Shown here: in pieces, positions 19,591 through 30,500 of the stretch
Layout: the number at the start of each line of letters is the position of its first letter
Numbering within the stretch: the first letter of the stretch is position 1
Origin: Bifidobacterium pseudolongum subsp. globosum
GTDB lineage: Bacteria; Actinomycetota; Actinomycetes; Actinomycetales; Bifidobacteriaceae
DNA: 60,953 nucleotides
Assembly: GCF_000741295.1 (NCBI RefSeq)
Contig: NZ_JGZG01000012.1
Location: 1 to 60,953 of the forward strand
Reading direction: 5' to 3'
Notes under the pieces: model-generated
What the model was told of the DNA's origin: nothing
What the model saw: the letters and a program-made list of their open reading frames with translations, nothing else
Database searches by the model: none
Translations under genes and position numbers: made by a program

Positions 19591-19722
19591 GTATCTCGCT
19601 TACGAGAGTGCCTTAATTGTGGCACATGCAGGTATTGGTGCTGTGAATTGTTGAAATTCCAGTGCGTCGCGCGGCCAATACTTCGAGGCTGTATGGTTAA
19701 GGCACTCTCGTAAGCGAGATAC
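19591..19722. repeat. Element with 26-bp perfect terminal inverted repeats between birA and bioY
   Basis: Bases 19591-19616 (beginning GTATCTCGCTTACGAGAG) are the exact reverse complement of 19697-19722. The 80-bp core contains a second dyad (GTATTGG near 19633, CCAATAC near 19675) and a small one (GAATT/AATTC), so the whole 132 bp can fold into a branched structure. No coding frame is present. It could be a MITE-like element, a structured RNA or a double terminator after bioY. Confidence 0.7.
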
Positions 19723-19781
19723 ATCCAACAAAGCCTTTCCACGGCCATTCCCACCCGGCCCCGTGCTTTACCGTGCGGTAA

Positions 19782-20552
19782 CTAGCGGCGGAAGGTGGCG
19801 GCCACGGTGGCAGCCAAGGCCGCTTTGCACAGGTCGCCGGGCAGGAAGCCGGCTGAGGCGCTCGCAATCAGGCGCAGCGGCACACCCGTGACCGCCGTCT
19901 GCACAAGCAGGCCACACGCATAATGCAGCACGATGCAGCCGATCACCGCCGCCGCCCAATACGCCGCGAACCGCAGTGCCCAACGCATCGTTGCCCGCCA
20001 TGCACGGGCGTAGCCGTACCATAAGTCCGCGCTGAAATCGGCGATTGCGGCTCGACATGCATGCGCGCAGGGTGTGTCCATGTGATTGCGGTCTGCGATG
20101 GAACGGTACGACGCATGCGTCGTGACGTCATCTGCCACGGCATGCACACCGCTGCTGCCGTGCCGCATGCCCCAGCGCTCGCCCACACGTTGCACGGCGG
20201 CGGCGAGGGTGGCGGTCACGGCGATCGCGGGCACAAAGCCGAGGATGAAGCCGGCGCTCGGCCCCACAAGCGCAAGCGTGGACATGCCGCCCGCGAACAC
20301 CGGCAGGCCGCACGCACCCATCGCCACATACATGACGACCGCGGCCACCGCCTGCCGCCGGCTGAGCACCATGGCCGCCATCATCACTACGAGCGTCTGC
20401 AACGTGATCGGCACCGGCGTTCCGGGAATTGGAATGTGCCCCGCCGCGGTGGCCGCCCACAACAGTCCGGCCGTCACAAGGGACGGCGCCCACTGCAGCA
20501 TGAATGTCCGCATAGTGAGACGCGAGGGCGCAGTGATTTCAGTGTTTTGCAT
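19782..20552 (-). CDS. bioY: Biotin ECF transporter substrate-binding protein BioY
   Basis: Membrane S-component that captures biotin for an energy-coupling-factor transporter. The 256-aa protein shows the family segments IPGTPVPITLQTLVVMMAA, GPSAGFILGF and near the end SAGFLPGDLCKA. About 60 hydrophilic residues (from the end of VGERW to TMRWALRFAAYW) are inserted between the middle membrane helices; usual BioY proteins are near 190 aa. The ATG at 20552 follows GAAAGGA. No EcfA/EcfT genes are in the window, so it would use shared modules elsewhere or act alone. Same strand as birA downstream, divergent from accBC. Confidence 0.93.
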   Translation of the reverse strand: MQNTEITAPSRLTMRTFMLQWAPSLVTAGLLWAATAAGHIPIPGTPVPITLQTLVVMMAAMVLSRRQAVAAVVMYVAMGACGLPVFAGGMSTLALVGPSAGFILGFVPAIAVTATLAAAVQRVGERWGMRHGSSGVHAVADDVTTHASYRSIADRNHMDTPCAHACRAAIADFSADLWYGYARAWRATMRWALRFAAYWAAAVIGCIVLHYACGLLVQTAVTGVPLRLIASASAGFLPGDLCKAALAATVAATFRR

Positions 20553-20873
20553 ATCTATTCCTTTCGTCATGCGTGCCGGGCCCATGCACGCCACCATGCC
20601 CGCTGTGAATGCATGGAGACCCGCATGGAAACCCAGCGCCGCTACCCGGCACGCGGCCGCGGTGCATACACCGCGCAACCTGCGGCATGTGTGGCAATCG
20701 GGCGGCATCCGCGCGCCAGCGCATCCCGGCCGCCCGCCACAACCCCGGGCCAATCCGCCCCAAGCTTACGTACGCGCTTGCGGCGGCCGGTTTGTAGCCG
20801 TGAACAAAACCGGGGCGCGATCTTTGCGAAAAACAAAAAGCGCGCGCACGGCGGCCGCGGCAATCTAGGACGC
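20553..20873. promoter_or_regulatory. Divergent bioY/accBC control region
   Basis: A 321-bp spacer without a gene. It contains a perfect 7-bp dyad CCGGTTT-N13-AAACCGG (20787-20793, 20807-20813) 61 bp before the accBC start, which is a candidate operator for biotin or lipid control. BirA in this genome lacks a DNA-binding domain, so another regulator would be required. I could not assign clear -35/-10 pairs. Confidence 0.45.
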
Positions 20874-22769
20874 ATGCCTCAACACATCAGCAAACTGCTC
20901 GTCGCCAACCGCGGTGAGATTGCCCTGCGCGTGGTGCGCACCGCGCGCGAAATGGGCATCCCCACCGTGGTGGTGTACGCGGAGCAGGACCGCCACTGCC
21001 AGTACGTGCAGATGGCGGACGAAGCGTATCTGCTCTCGGGAGACACATACGCAGACACGTATCTCAACGAGGATCTGCTCATTTCCATCCTGGAACGAAG
21101 CGGCGCCGATGCCGTGCACCCCGGGTACGGCTTTCTTTCCGAGGTCGCGTCGTTCGCCACGCGCGTGATGGACGCCGGCGCAGTGTGGGTCGGTCCGTCG
21201 CCGCGCGCGCTCAAGGCGCTCGGCGACAAGATCAGCGCGCGCAATGTGGCCACCAAGGCGAAGGTGCCGCCGGTGCCGGGTATCTCGCATGCGGTGAGCG
21301 ACATGCGCGTGCTGCTCGACTTCGCGCACACGCATGGCTATCCGCTCATGATGAAACGCACCGATGGCGGTGGCGGCCGCGGCATCACGCTCGTGCGCAA
21401 CGACGACGAGCTGCGCGGGTTCTACCTGAACCACAACGCGGTGCAGGGCGGCGATCTGGCCGAGTACTTCGTGGAGCGGTTCATCGACCATGGCCGTCAT
21501 GTGGAAACGCAGTGCGGGCGCGACGCGCACGGCGAGTTCACCGTCTACTCCACACGCGACTGCTCCGTGCAGCGGCGCAACCAGAAGCTCATCGAAGAGG
21601 CGCCCGCCCCGTTCCTGGACCCGGAGGTCGAAGAGCAGCTGCACGCCTACTCGTGCCGTCTGTTCGAGGCGGTGCAGTACGTGGGGCTCGGCACGTGCGA
21701 GTTCATGGTGACCGACACGGGCAAGGCGTATTTCCTTGAAGTGAATCCGCGTCTGCAGGTGGAGCACACGGTGAGCGAAGAGGTCTGCGGACTCGATTTG
21801 GTGCGCGAACAGCTCACGATCGCCGCCGGCGGACACCTCACGCCCGCGCCCGCCCCGCGCGGCCACAGTTTCGAACTGCGCATCACGAGCGAGGACCCGA
21901 AGTCGAACCTCACGCCCAGCTCGGGCACGCTCGAGACGGTGCGCTGGCCGTCCGGCCCGGGCATCCGCGTGGATTCGGGCGTCGCGGAAAGCGACACGAT
22001 CTCGCCGAAATTCGACTCGATGATGGGCAAGCTGATCGTCACCGCGCATGATCGCCCCGCGGCGATCGCGCGTGTGCGCCGCGCGCTCGCCGAGCTCGAA
22101 ATCGCCGGCGTGCCGACGCCCGCTGATCTCTACGCGCAGATCTTCGCCGACGACGAGTTCACCGGCGAGCATGGCGTGCCGTTTGACGTGAGCACAAAAT
22201 GGCTCGAACGCAAATACCTCAACCGCGAACCCGCGGCGGCGCGCGCTGGGCAGCCGGCGTCGGTCGCCGGCGCGGCGGCCGCCGAAGACACCGCGCGCAC
22301 GGCGAGCGAACGGTTCGTGATCGAGGTGAACAACCGGCGCGTGGAGCTGACCGTGCCGCTCGATGTGGTGGCCAACCTGACCGGCGGCACCCACGCGCGT
22401 GCCGCCCAACTGCCCACGCAGCCGTTGCGTGGACAGGGCATGCACCATGTGGAGCGCAAGGAGGCGCGCGACGAGCGGCCCGGCGTTATCTCGGCGCCGA
22501 TGCAGGCGATCGTGACGCGCATCACCGTGGCGCCCGGCCAGGCGGTGGCGAAGGGCGACCTGCTCGTGGTGCTCGAATCCATGAAGATGGAGAACTACGT
22601 GTACGCGCCGGCCGGCGGCACCGTCACCAAGATCTTCGCCGCCCCCGCCACCGGCGTGGAGGCGGGCGAGACGCTGCTCACGATGGACGTGGCGGGCGCA
22701 CGGCACGGCGGCGACGCGCACCATGCGCCGGCCGCGGAATCCGCGCAATCCGAGGAGGTGCACGCATGA
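20874..22769 (+). CDS. accBC: Acyl-CoA carboxylase alpha chain (biotin carboxylase plus biotin carrier)
   Basis: Carboxylates its own biotin and carries it to the beta subunit for malonyl-CoA (or related) formation. The 631-aa protein has the biotin carboxylase N-domain (KLLVANRGEIALRVVRTARE), the ATP-grasp centre with the glycine-rich loop (MKRTDGGGGRGITLVRN), the active-site region FLEVNPRLQVEHTVSE, and a C-terminal carrier domain whose biotinylated lysine lies in ESMKMENYV. GGACGC precedes the ATG at 20874; further upstream codons in this frame have no similarity. Its TGA overlaps the next ATG by 4 bases, showing translational coupling with the carboxyltransferase. Confidence 0.96.
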   Translation: MPQHISKLLVANRGEIALRVVRTAREMGIPTVVVYAEQDRHCQYVQMADEAYLLSGDTYADTYLNEDLLISILERSGADAVHPGYGFLSEVASFATRVMDAGAVWVGPSPRALKALGDKISARNVATKAKVPPVPGISHAVSDMRVLLDFAHTHGYPLMMKRTDGGGGRGITLVRNDDELRGFYLNHNAVQGGDLAEYFVERFIDHGRHVETQCGRDAHGEFTVYSTRDCSVQRRNQKLIEEAPAPFLDPEVEEQLHAYSCRLFEAVQYVGLGTCEFMVTDTGKAYFLEVNPRLQVEHTVSEEVCGLDLVREQLTIAAGGHLTPAPAPRGHSFELRITSEDPKSNLTPSSGTLETVRWPSGPGIRVDSGVAESDTISPKFDSMMGKLIVTAHDRPAAIARVRRALAELEIAGVPTPADLYAQIFADDEFTGEHGVPFDVSTKWLERKYLNREPAAARAGQPASVAGAAAAEDTARTASERFVIEVNNRRVELTVPLDVVANLTGGTHARAAQLPTQPLRGQGMHHVERKEARDERPGVISAPMQAIVTRITVAPGQAVAKGDLLVVLESMKMENYVYAPAGGTVTKIFAAPATGVEAGETLLTMDVAGARHGGDAHHAPAAESAQSEEVHA

Positions 22770-24451
22770 CCGACATCACGAATTCCCCCACGCTGCTCGC
22801 GCTTGCCAAGGCGCACGGCGGCCTCAACGAGGCAGCGCAGGCCGTGCAGGCGGCGGTGCAATCCGCGCCCGGCACAGGCAACACCGGCGCATCGCCCGCG
22901 GCGGAACACCAGCCGATCCGCCCGGCGGTGCTGCGCGCGGCCCAGCTGGCGCGCGACGCCGAGGAGCGTGCGCGCGACCGCCAGCATGTGAAGGGCAAGC
23001 TCACGGCGCGCGAACGGCTCGACCTGCTGCTCGACACCGGCACGTTCGAGGAGATCGGCCGGTTCAGCGGCGGCGACATCGCGTCGGGCAACGCCGGCGC
23101 CGCCGTCATCACCGGCTTCGGCGAGGTGTATGGACGCACGGTGGCCGTCTACGCGCAGGATTTCTCGGTGCGCGGAGGCACGCTCGGCGTGGCCGAGGGC
23201 CGCAAGATCTGCCGGCTGATGGACCAGGCGCTCGCGATGCAGGTGCCGGTTGTGGCGCTGATCGACTCGGGCGGCGCGCGTATTCAGGAAGGTGTGGCAG
23301 CACTGACGCAATACGGGCGTATTTTCCGTAAAACTTGCGACGCAAGCGGTTTCATTCCGCAAATCTCGCTGATTCTGGGCCCGTGCGCGGGCGGTGCCGT
23401 GTACTGCCCTGCACTGACGGACCTGATCATCATGACGCGCGAGAACTCGAACATGTTCGTCACGGGCCCAGACGTGATCAAGGCGGCCACCGGCGAATCG
23501 ATCAGCATGAACGACCTGGGTGGCGGCACCGTGCACAGCACCACCTCGGGCGTGGCGCACTACCTGGGCGCCGACGAGGCCGACGCAATCGACTACGCGC
23601 GCACCGTGCTCGCGTATCTGCCGTCGAACTCGACCGCGCAACCGCCCACCTACGCGTACATGGCCACGCGCGCGGACCGCGAGGTGGCAGCGCGCCTGCA
23701 CGAGATCGTGCCCGAGAACGACCGCCAGCCGTACGACGTGCTCGATGTGATCCGTTGCATTGTGGACTACGGCGAATTCGTGCAGGTGCACGAGCTGTTC
23801 GCGTGCTCGGCCGTGGTCGGGTTCGCGTGCATCGGCGGGCGTCCGGTGGGCATTGTGGCGAACCAGCCGAATGTGCTCGCAGGTGGCCTTGACGTGGATG
23901 CGTCCGAGAAGATCGCGCGGTTCGTGCGGCTGTGCGACGCGTTCAACCTGCCCGTGGTCACGCTCGTGGACACCCCCGGGTACAAGCCCGGCGCCGAGCA
24001 GGAGCATGCGGGCATCATCCGGCGCGGCGCGAAGGTCATCTACGCGTATGCGAGCGCGCAGGTGCCGCTCATCACCGTGATCCTGCGCAAGGCGTTCGGC
24101 GGCGCGTACATCGTGATGGGGTCGAAGGCGATCGGCGCCGACCTCAACTACGCGTGGCCGAGCAGCCAGATCGCGGTGCTCGGCGCCACCGGCGCGGTCA
24201 ACATCATCCACCGCAAGGACCTGCAGAAGGCGCGCGACGCGGGGCAGGACGTGGAGCAGGTGCGCGCGCGGTACGCAGCGGAATACGAACGCACCACGGT
24301 GAACGCGAACCTGTCGATGGAAACCGGGCAGATCGACGCGATGATCGACCCCGAACAGACGCGCGGCGCACTCGTGGAGGGGCTCAAACTGCTCGCCGGC
24401 AAACGCCGCGTGCGCGCCACCCCCCGCCACCACGGCAACCAACCCCTCTAG
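22766..24451 (+). CDS. accD: Acyl-CoA carboxylase beta chain (carboxyltransferase)
   Basis: Transfers carboxyl from biotin to acetyl- or propionyl-CoA. The 561-aa protein is the fused alpha/beta crotonase-fold type of Actinobacteria (AccD/PccB): LTARERLDLLLDTGTFEEI, LGPCAGGAVYCPALTDLIIM and, in the C-terminal half, VDTPGYKPGAEQEHAGIIRRGAK and GSKAIGADLNYAWPSSQIAVLGATGAV. GAGGAGG lies 8 nt before the ATG. It lies between accBC and fas, so its main product is presumably malonyl-CoA for FAS; acyl-CoA preference cannot be read safely from the sequence. Confidence 0.95.
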   Translation: MTDITNSPTLLALAKAHGGLNEAAQAVQAAVQSAPGTGNTGASPAAEHQPIRPAVLRAAQLARDAEERARDRQHVKGKLTARERLDLLLDTGTFEEIGRFSGGDIASGNAGAAVITGFGEVYGRTVAVYAQDFSVRGGTLGVAEGRKICRLMDQALAMQVPVVALIDSGGARIQEGVAALTQYGRIFRKTCDASGFIPQISLILGPCAGGAVYCPALTDLIIMTRENSNMFVTGPDVIKAATGESISMNDLGGGTVHSTTSGVAHYLGADEADAIDYARTVLAYLPSNSTAQPPTYAYMATRADREVAARLHEIVPENDRQPYDVLDVIRCIVDYGEFVQVHELFACSAVVGFACIGGRPVGIVANQPNVLAGGLDVDASEKIARFVRLCDAFNLPVVTLVDTPGYKPGAEQEHAGIIRRGAKVIYAYASAQVPLITVILRKAFGGAYIVMGSKAIGADLNYAWPSSQIAVLGATGAVNIIHRKDLQKARDAGQDVEQVRARYAAEYERTTVNANLSMETGQIDAMIDPEQTRGALVEGLKLLAGKRRVRATPRHHGNQPL

Positions 24452-24512
24452 CACCGATTCCAAGCACCAACTCACGTATCCATCACATATGACCAACACA
24501 GAAAGAACACCG

Positions 24513-27500
24513 ATGACCACCACACCGTTCCTCAGCCGCCTTGCCAGCGAGCCGCACGCACTGATGTTCGCGGGCCAGTCCACGCCATGGACGTCCGCGC
24601 TCGCCGAGCTGGCCGCCGACCCACAACTCGACGAGGCGTTGCACAACTACGCGCGCCTTGCGCACGACCTGCTCGCGCCGGTGGGCGCCGAGCTGCTGGC
24701 CACGACCGGCCGCGAAATCGATTTGTTCGGCTTTACGCCGAATCCCGTGCATCTGGGCGCCGCGGCCGACGCAACCGTGAGCGTCGAAGGCATCGCGCTC
24801 GCGCAGCTCGGCGCGCTGCTCGACGCCGCCCAGCTCGGCTACGACGTGGCCCATGCCGCCCCGCGCGCGCTGCTCGGCCACTCGCAGGGCATCCTCGGCG
24901 TGCACATGGCCCGCGCGATCATCGACGCCGGCTCCATCGAAGCCGCGCGTGATGCCATCAGTGAGATCCTCGCGATCGCCGCACTGATCGGCGCCGCCGG
25001 CACGCGCGAGGCCCACGCGCACGGCATGGTGCCTCGCTACGGCGAGGCCACACCGATGCTTTCAGTGAAGGGCATCATGCCGCGGCAGGCGGACGAGCTC
25101 ATCGCCCGTGTGAACGACGCGCGCGGTCCGATCGCCGTGGCCGTGATCAACGCGATGGACCATGTGGTGCTCTCCGGTCACCCGCAGGACCTCGCGTCGT
25201 TCGCTGTGGAAGTGGGCAAGGAGCACGCGCACCAGGCGCAGCTGCGCGCCGACAAGGTGCGCGGCGGCCGCGTGTTCGACCCCACGCTCGAATACCTTGA
25301 TGTGACGCTGCCGTTCCACAGTCCGCTCATGGAGCGCGCGGTGGAACTCGTGGGGCAGTGGGCGGCCGCGTGCGGCATCGGTGCCGACCATGCGCGCGAA
25401 CTCGCCGCCGAGGTGCTGCTTAACCAGGTGGACTGGTCCGCGCAGGTGCGCGATCTGCTCACCGAAAACAGCCCGCGCGATTTGTGGGTCGTGGATCTGG
25501 GCCCGGGCACCACACTCACCAAGCTGTTCGCGAACAACGCGCAGGGCACGGGCGTCGGCATCGTCGAAGCGGCCGGTGCGCAGTCGCGCGCCGCACTCGC
25601 CGAACCGGGCGCCGAGCCCGCGCGCACGCAGGACTGGTCGTGCTTCGCCCCGCGCGTAGTGCGCACCGCGCACGGCGACGAGGTCTCGACCGCGTTCACA
25701 CGCCTGACCGGCAAGCCGCCGGTGCTGCTCGCCGGCATGACGCCAACGACCGTGGAGCCCGAGATCGTGGCTGCCGCGGCGAACGCCGGCTACTGGGCGG
25801 AGCTCGCGGGCGGCGGTCAGGTGACGGCCGAGGTGTTCGACCGCAACATCGCCAAGCTCGAAGAGCAGCTCGACGAGGGCCGCACGGTCGAGTTCAACGC
25901 GATGTTCATGGACCGCTACCTGTGGAATCTGCAGTTCGGCGCGCAGCGCATCGTGCCGAAGAAGCGCGCGAGCGGCGCGCCGATCGACGGCGTCGTCGTC
26001 TCCGCCGGCATCCCTGAGCTTGACGAGGCGGTGGAACTCGTGCGCGCACTCAACGCGGACGGCTTCCCATTCGTCGCGTTCAAACCCGGCACGGTCGAGC
26101 AGATCCGCCAGGTGGCGGCGATCGCGCGCGTGGTGGCGCCTGCGAAGATCCTCATGCAGGTCGAAGGCGGCTCCGCGGGCGGCCACCACAGCTGGGAGTC
26201 GCTCGACGACCTGCTGCTCTCCACATACGCGCAGATCCGCGAGCATGAGAACCTCGTGCTCGTGGCGGGCGGCGGCATCGGCACGCCCGAGCGCGCCGCC
26301 GACTACATCAGCGGTGAATGGGCGGCGCGCTACGACCGCCCGAACATGCCGGTCGACGGCGTGCTCGTCGGCACGGCCGTCATGACCGCGCGCGAAGCGC
26401 ATACGAGCCCCGAAGTCAAGCGCATGCTCGTCGACACGCCCGGCATTGGCGTCGGTGAGCAGCACGGCGACGTGTTCGCGCCGCTCGGCGAACAGTGGGT
26501 GCCGAGCGGGCAGGCAGTGGGCGGTGTCACGTCCGGCCTGAGCCACCTGCACGCCGACATCTACGAGCTGGAGAACTCCTCGGCGCGCTGCGGGCGTTTG
26601 CTCGTGCGTGTGATGAAGCACCCCGACGAGCTGGTGAGCCGCCGCGCCGAGATCATCGACGCGCTCAACGCCACCGCCAAGCCGTACTTCGGCGACCTGG
26701 GCACGATGACGTACCTCGACTGGGCGCGCCGCTTCGCCGAACTCGCGTTCCCGTGGGTCGACGGCACGTACGCCGATCGGTTCCTGCACCTGCTGCAGCG
26801 CATCGAAGCGCGCGTGATCGACCTTGAACAGGGCGAGTTCACGCCGATGTTCGCCGCGCGCGCAGACGTGGAGGACGACCCGTTCGCCGCGATCGACGCA
26901 TTGCTCGCCGCATACCCGCAGATCGCCGAACTGGTGGTTTCGCCGATGGACGAGGCATGGTTCACGACGCTCGTGCGCGAATACCCCAAGCCGATGCCGT
27001 TCGTGCCGGCGATCGACGGCGACCTGCTGCGCTGGTGGGGCCAGGACCAGCTGTGGCAGTCCGAGGACCCGCGGTATTCTGCCGATTCCGTGCGCATCAT
27101 CCCCGGCCCAATCTCGGTGGCCGGCATCACGACCGTCGATGAGCCGGTCGCTGCGATCCTCGGCCGCTTCCGCGACGCGATGACCGCACGCGTGGCCGGC
27201 GGTGCACAGCCCGCGGCGGAGCCCGTGTTCGCGGCGCTCAGCGATGTGCGCAGCGCCGAGGACTTCATCCGTGCGAGCGCCAACATCTCGTGGATCGGCC
27301 ACGTGACGGCCAACCCGGCCTATGGTACCGACCGCGGCAGCAAGCAGTACGAACTGCGCCATGTGGGCCGCGACGAGGCCGCGGGCGTGGAACAGTTCGA
27401 CCTTGACATCCACCTCGACACGTTCTGGGACAACGATCCGGATGGTGGCCTGAGCAAGCACGCGGTGCGCGATATCGTGATCCCACTCAACGTGGCGCTC

Positions 27501-30500
27501 GACGCGACCGGCACGATTCCCGTGGTGGACCGCGAGCGCCTGCCCGAACATGTCTACCGCATGCTTGCGGCGACCGCCGGCATCGGCAACACCGCGATCA
27601 CCGGTGATGCGCTGACCGCGATGCCCGACGTGCGCCCGGCCGACGACACGCAGGAGTTCCCGTTCGGCGTGGCCGAATCGACGTATACGCTCTCCGCCAA
27701 CCTTGGCGCCGACCATGAGGCGGCCACCGGCGGCGCGCTGCCGCTCGACCTGGCCCCCTCGCGCATCGCGCCCGACGCGCTTGTCGGCCCCGCATGGCCC
27801 ACGATCTACGCGGCGCTCGGCTCGGTCATGGTCGATGGCTATCCGGTCATCGAGGGCCTGCTCAACGCCGTGCACCTCGACCACCTCATCGAACTCGACA
27901 TCACCGAGGACGAACTGCTCGAGCACACCGGCGAACAGATCACACTGTACGGGTGGGCCGAACAGTATGCGGAATCCGCGTCGGGCCGCGTGGTGACGAT
28001 CCATGTGGAGCACCACCTCGCCGACGGCACGCTCGTGGCGCGCGAAACCGAGCGCTTCGCGATCCGTGGCCGCGCGTACAGCGACGAGCTGCCCACGCCC
28101 GCGCCGAACTACGGCGGCCTGCTTGAGGACATCCGCGAAACGCCGCGCCGCGTGCTGCGCCGCGTCACCGTGCGCGCGCCGCACGAGATGACGGCGTTCG
28201 CGCGCACGTCGGGCGACTTCAACCCGATCCACACGTCGCACCGCGGCGCCGCGATCAGTGGGCTCGCGCAGCCGCTCGTACATGGCATGTGGCTCTCGGC
28301 CACCGCGCAGCACGCCGTGCAGGCGCTCGACACCGCCGGCGCGCACTACGAGATCGCCGGATGGACGTACAACATGTACGGCATGGTGCAGCTCGACGAC
28401 GAAGTGGAGATCACGGTGGAGCGCATCGGCCGTGTGGCGCACGCGGGCCTCGTGCTCGAAGTGACGTGCCGCAGCAGCGGGCAGATCGTCTCGCGCGGCA
28501 CCGCCATCACGCGGCCCGTGGCGAGCGCGTTCGTCTACCCGGGCCAAGGCATCCAGGCGCAGGGCATGGTGCTCGACGAGCGTGCCAAGTCCGCGGCCGC
28601 GCGCGATGTGTGGGAGCGCGCCGACAGGCTCACGCGCGAGCGGCTCGGATTCTCGATCCTCGCCGTGGTGCGCGACAACCCGAAGGAGCTCACCGCGAAC
28701 GGCGTGACCTACCGCCACCCCGAAGGCCTGCTCAACCTGACGCAGTTCACGCAGGTCGCGCTCGCCACGGTCGCATTCGCGCAGACCGCGCGCCTGCGCG
28801 AGGCCGGCGCCGACATCAGCCCCGCGTATTTCGCCGGCCATTCGCTCGGCGAATACAACGCGCTCAGCTCGTTCGCCGGGGTGATTCCGCTCGAGACCGT
28901 GCTCGAGCTCGTGTTCCACCGCGGGTCGACGATGCACCATCTCATCGACCGCGACGCGCAGGGCCGTTCCAACTACCGCATGGGCGCGCTGCGTCCGAAC
29001 CAGTTCGGCGTCGACGACGCGCACGTGCGCGAGTACGTGGAGTCGGTCGCGCAGGCGAGCGGCGAGTTTCTGGAGATCGTCAACTACAATCTGGCAGGCC
29101 AGCAGTACGCAGTGGCCGGCACAATCGCCGGGCTCAAGGCGCTCGCCGAGGACTCCGCGCGGCGCGTGGCGGAGTTCGGTGGCAAGAAGGCGTTCATGTT
29201 CGTGCCGGGCATCGACGTGCCGTTCCACTCCACGCTGCTGCGCAAGGGCGTGCCGGAGTTCCGCGACAAGCTCGACGCGCTGCTGCCCGCGCACATCGAC
29301 TACCGCGGGGCGCTCGAAGGCCGGTACATCCCGAACCTGGTGGCCGTGCCATTCGAGATGACGCGCGAGTTCGCGGCGGCGATCCTCGAGGTCGTGCCGT
29401 CCGAGCGGATCGCCGAGGCGCTCGCCGATGGCGAAGTGTGGGAGGCGTACGCGGCCGATGACCAGAAGCTCGGCCGCCTGCTGCTCACCGAACTGCTCAG
29501 CTGGCAGTTCGCCTCGCCGGTGCGCTGGATCGAAACGCAGGCGCTGCTGTTCGGCTCGGCCGAACAGGGTGGCCTCGGCGTGGAGGAATACGTGGAAGTG
29601 GGCCTGGGCAATGCGCCGACGCTCGCGAACCTGGGTGCCAAGACGCTCAAGCTGCCCGAGTTCTCGCGCCGCAAGGTGACGGTGTACAACGTGGGCCGCG
29701 ACGAATCCCGCATCTACATGACCGATACGGATTCCCTCGCCCCTGAGCCGGAGCCCGCAGTCGCCGAGGCGTTGTCTGCCGCCTCCACCCCTGTTACGGG
29801 TAGTGCTTCTTCTGCTACGGGTAGTGGTCAGAGTGCCCAAAACCCCGCAGATTCCGGGCGTGTCGCCGCAGAAAGCACTACCCGTAGCGTACAGACGACG
29901 GCCGCGGATGGGGGCGCGCAAGGCGCTACCCAGAGTGGCGCTGCGCAGGGCGCTGCACAGGGTGTTGCGGGGAGCGAGGTCGCGGACATCCCGTTCAAGG
30001 CGCACGACGCGATCGCCACGCTGCTGGCGTACGCGGCGAAGATCCGCCCCGAGCAGATCGGCGGGCAGGACACGACCGACACGCTGACGAATGGCGTCTC
30101 GTCGCGCCGCAACCAGCTGCTCATGGACATCAGCTCCGAGCTGGGCGTGGCGAGCGTCGACGACGCGGCCGAAGCGAGCATCGACGCACTCAGCGCGCTC
30201 GTCGACAAGGTCGCCCCGAATTACAAGGCGTTCGGCCCGGTGCTCGCCGACATCGTGCGCGGCCGCATGCGCGGCCTCTTCGGCGCCGCCGGCGTCAAGA
30301 CCGCGCAGGTCGAGGCGCGCGTGCGCGACGTGTGGGGTTTGGGCAACGGCTGGGCGAGCCGTGTCGTCGCCGCGCTCGTGCTCGGCACACGCGAAGGCAC
30401 GAGTGCGCGAGGCGGTGACCTGGCCGAACTCGGCACCGATGCCGCGACCAACGTGGCGCAGGCAAACGCGCTCATCGACGCCGCCGTGCAACTCGTCGCC

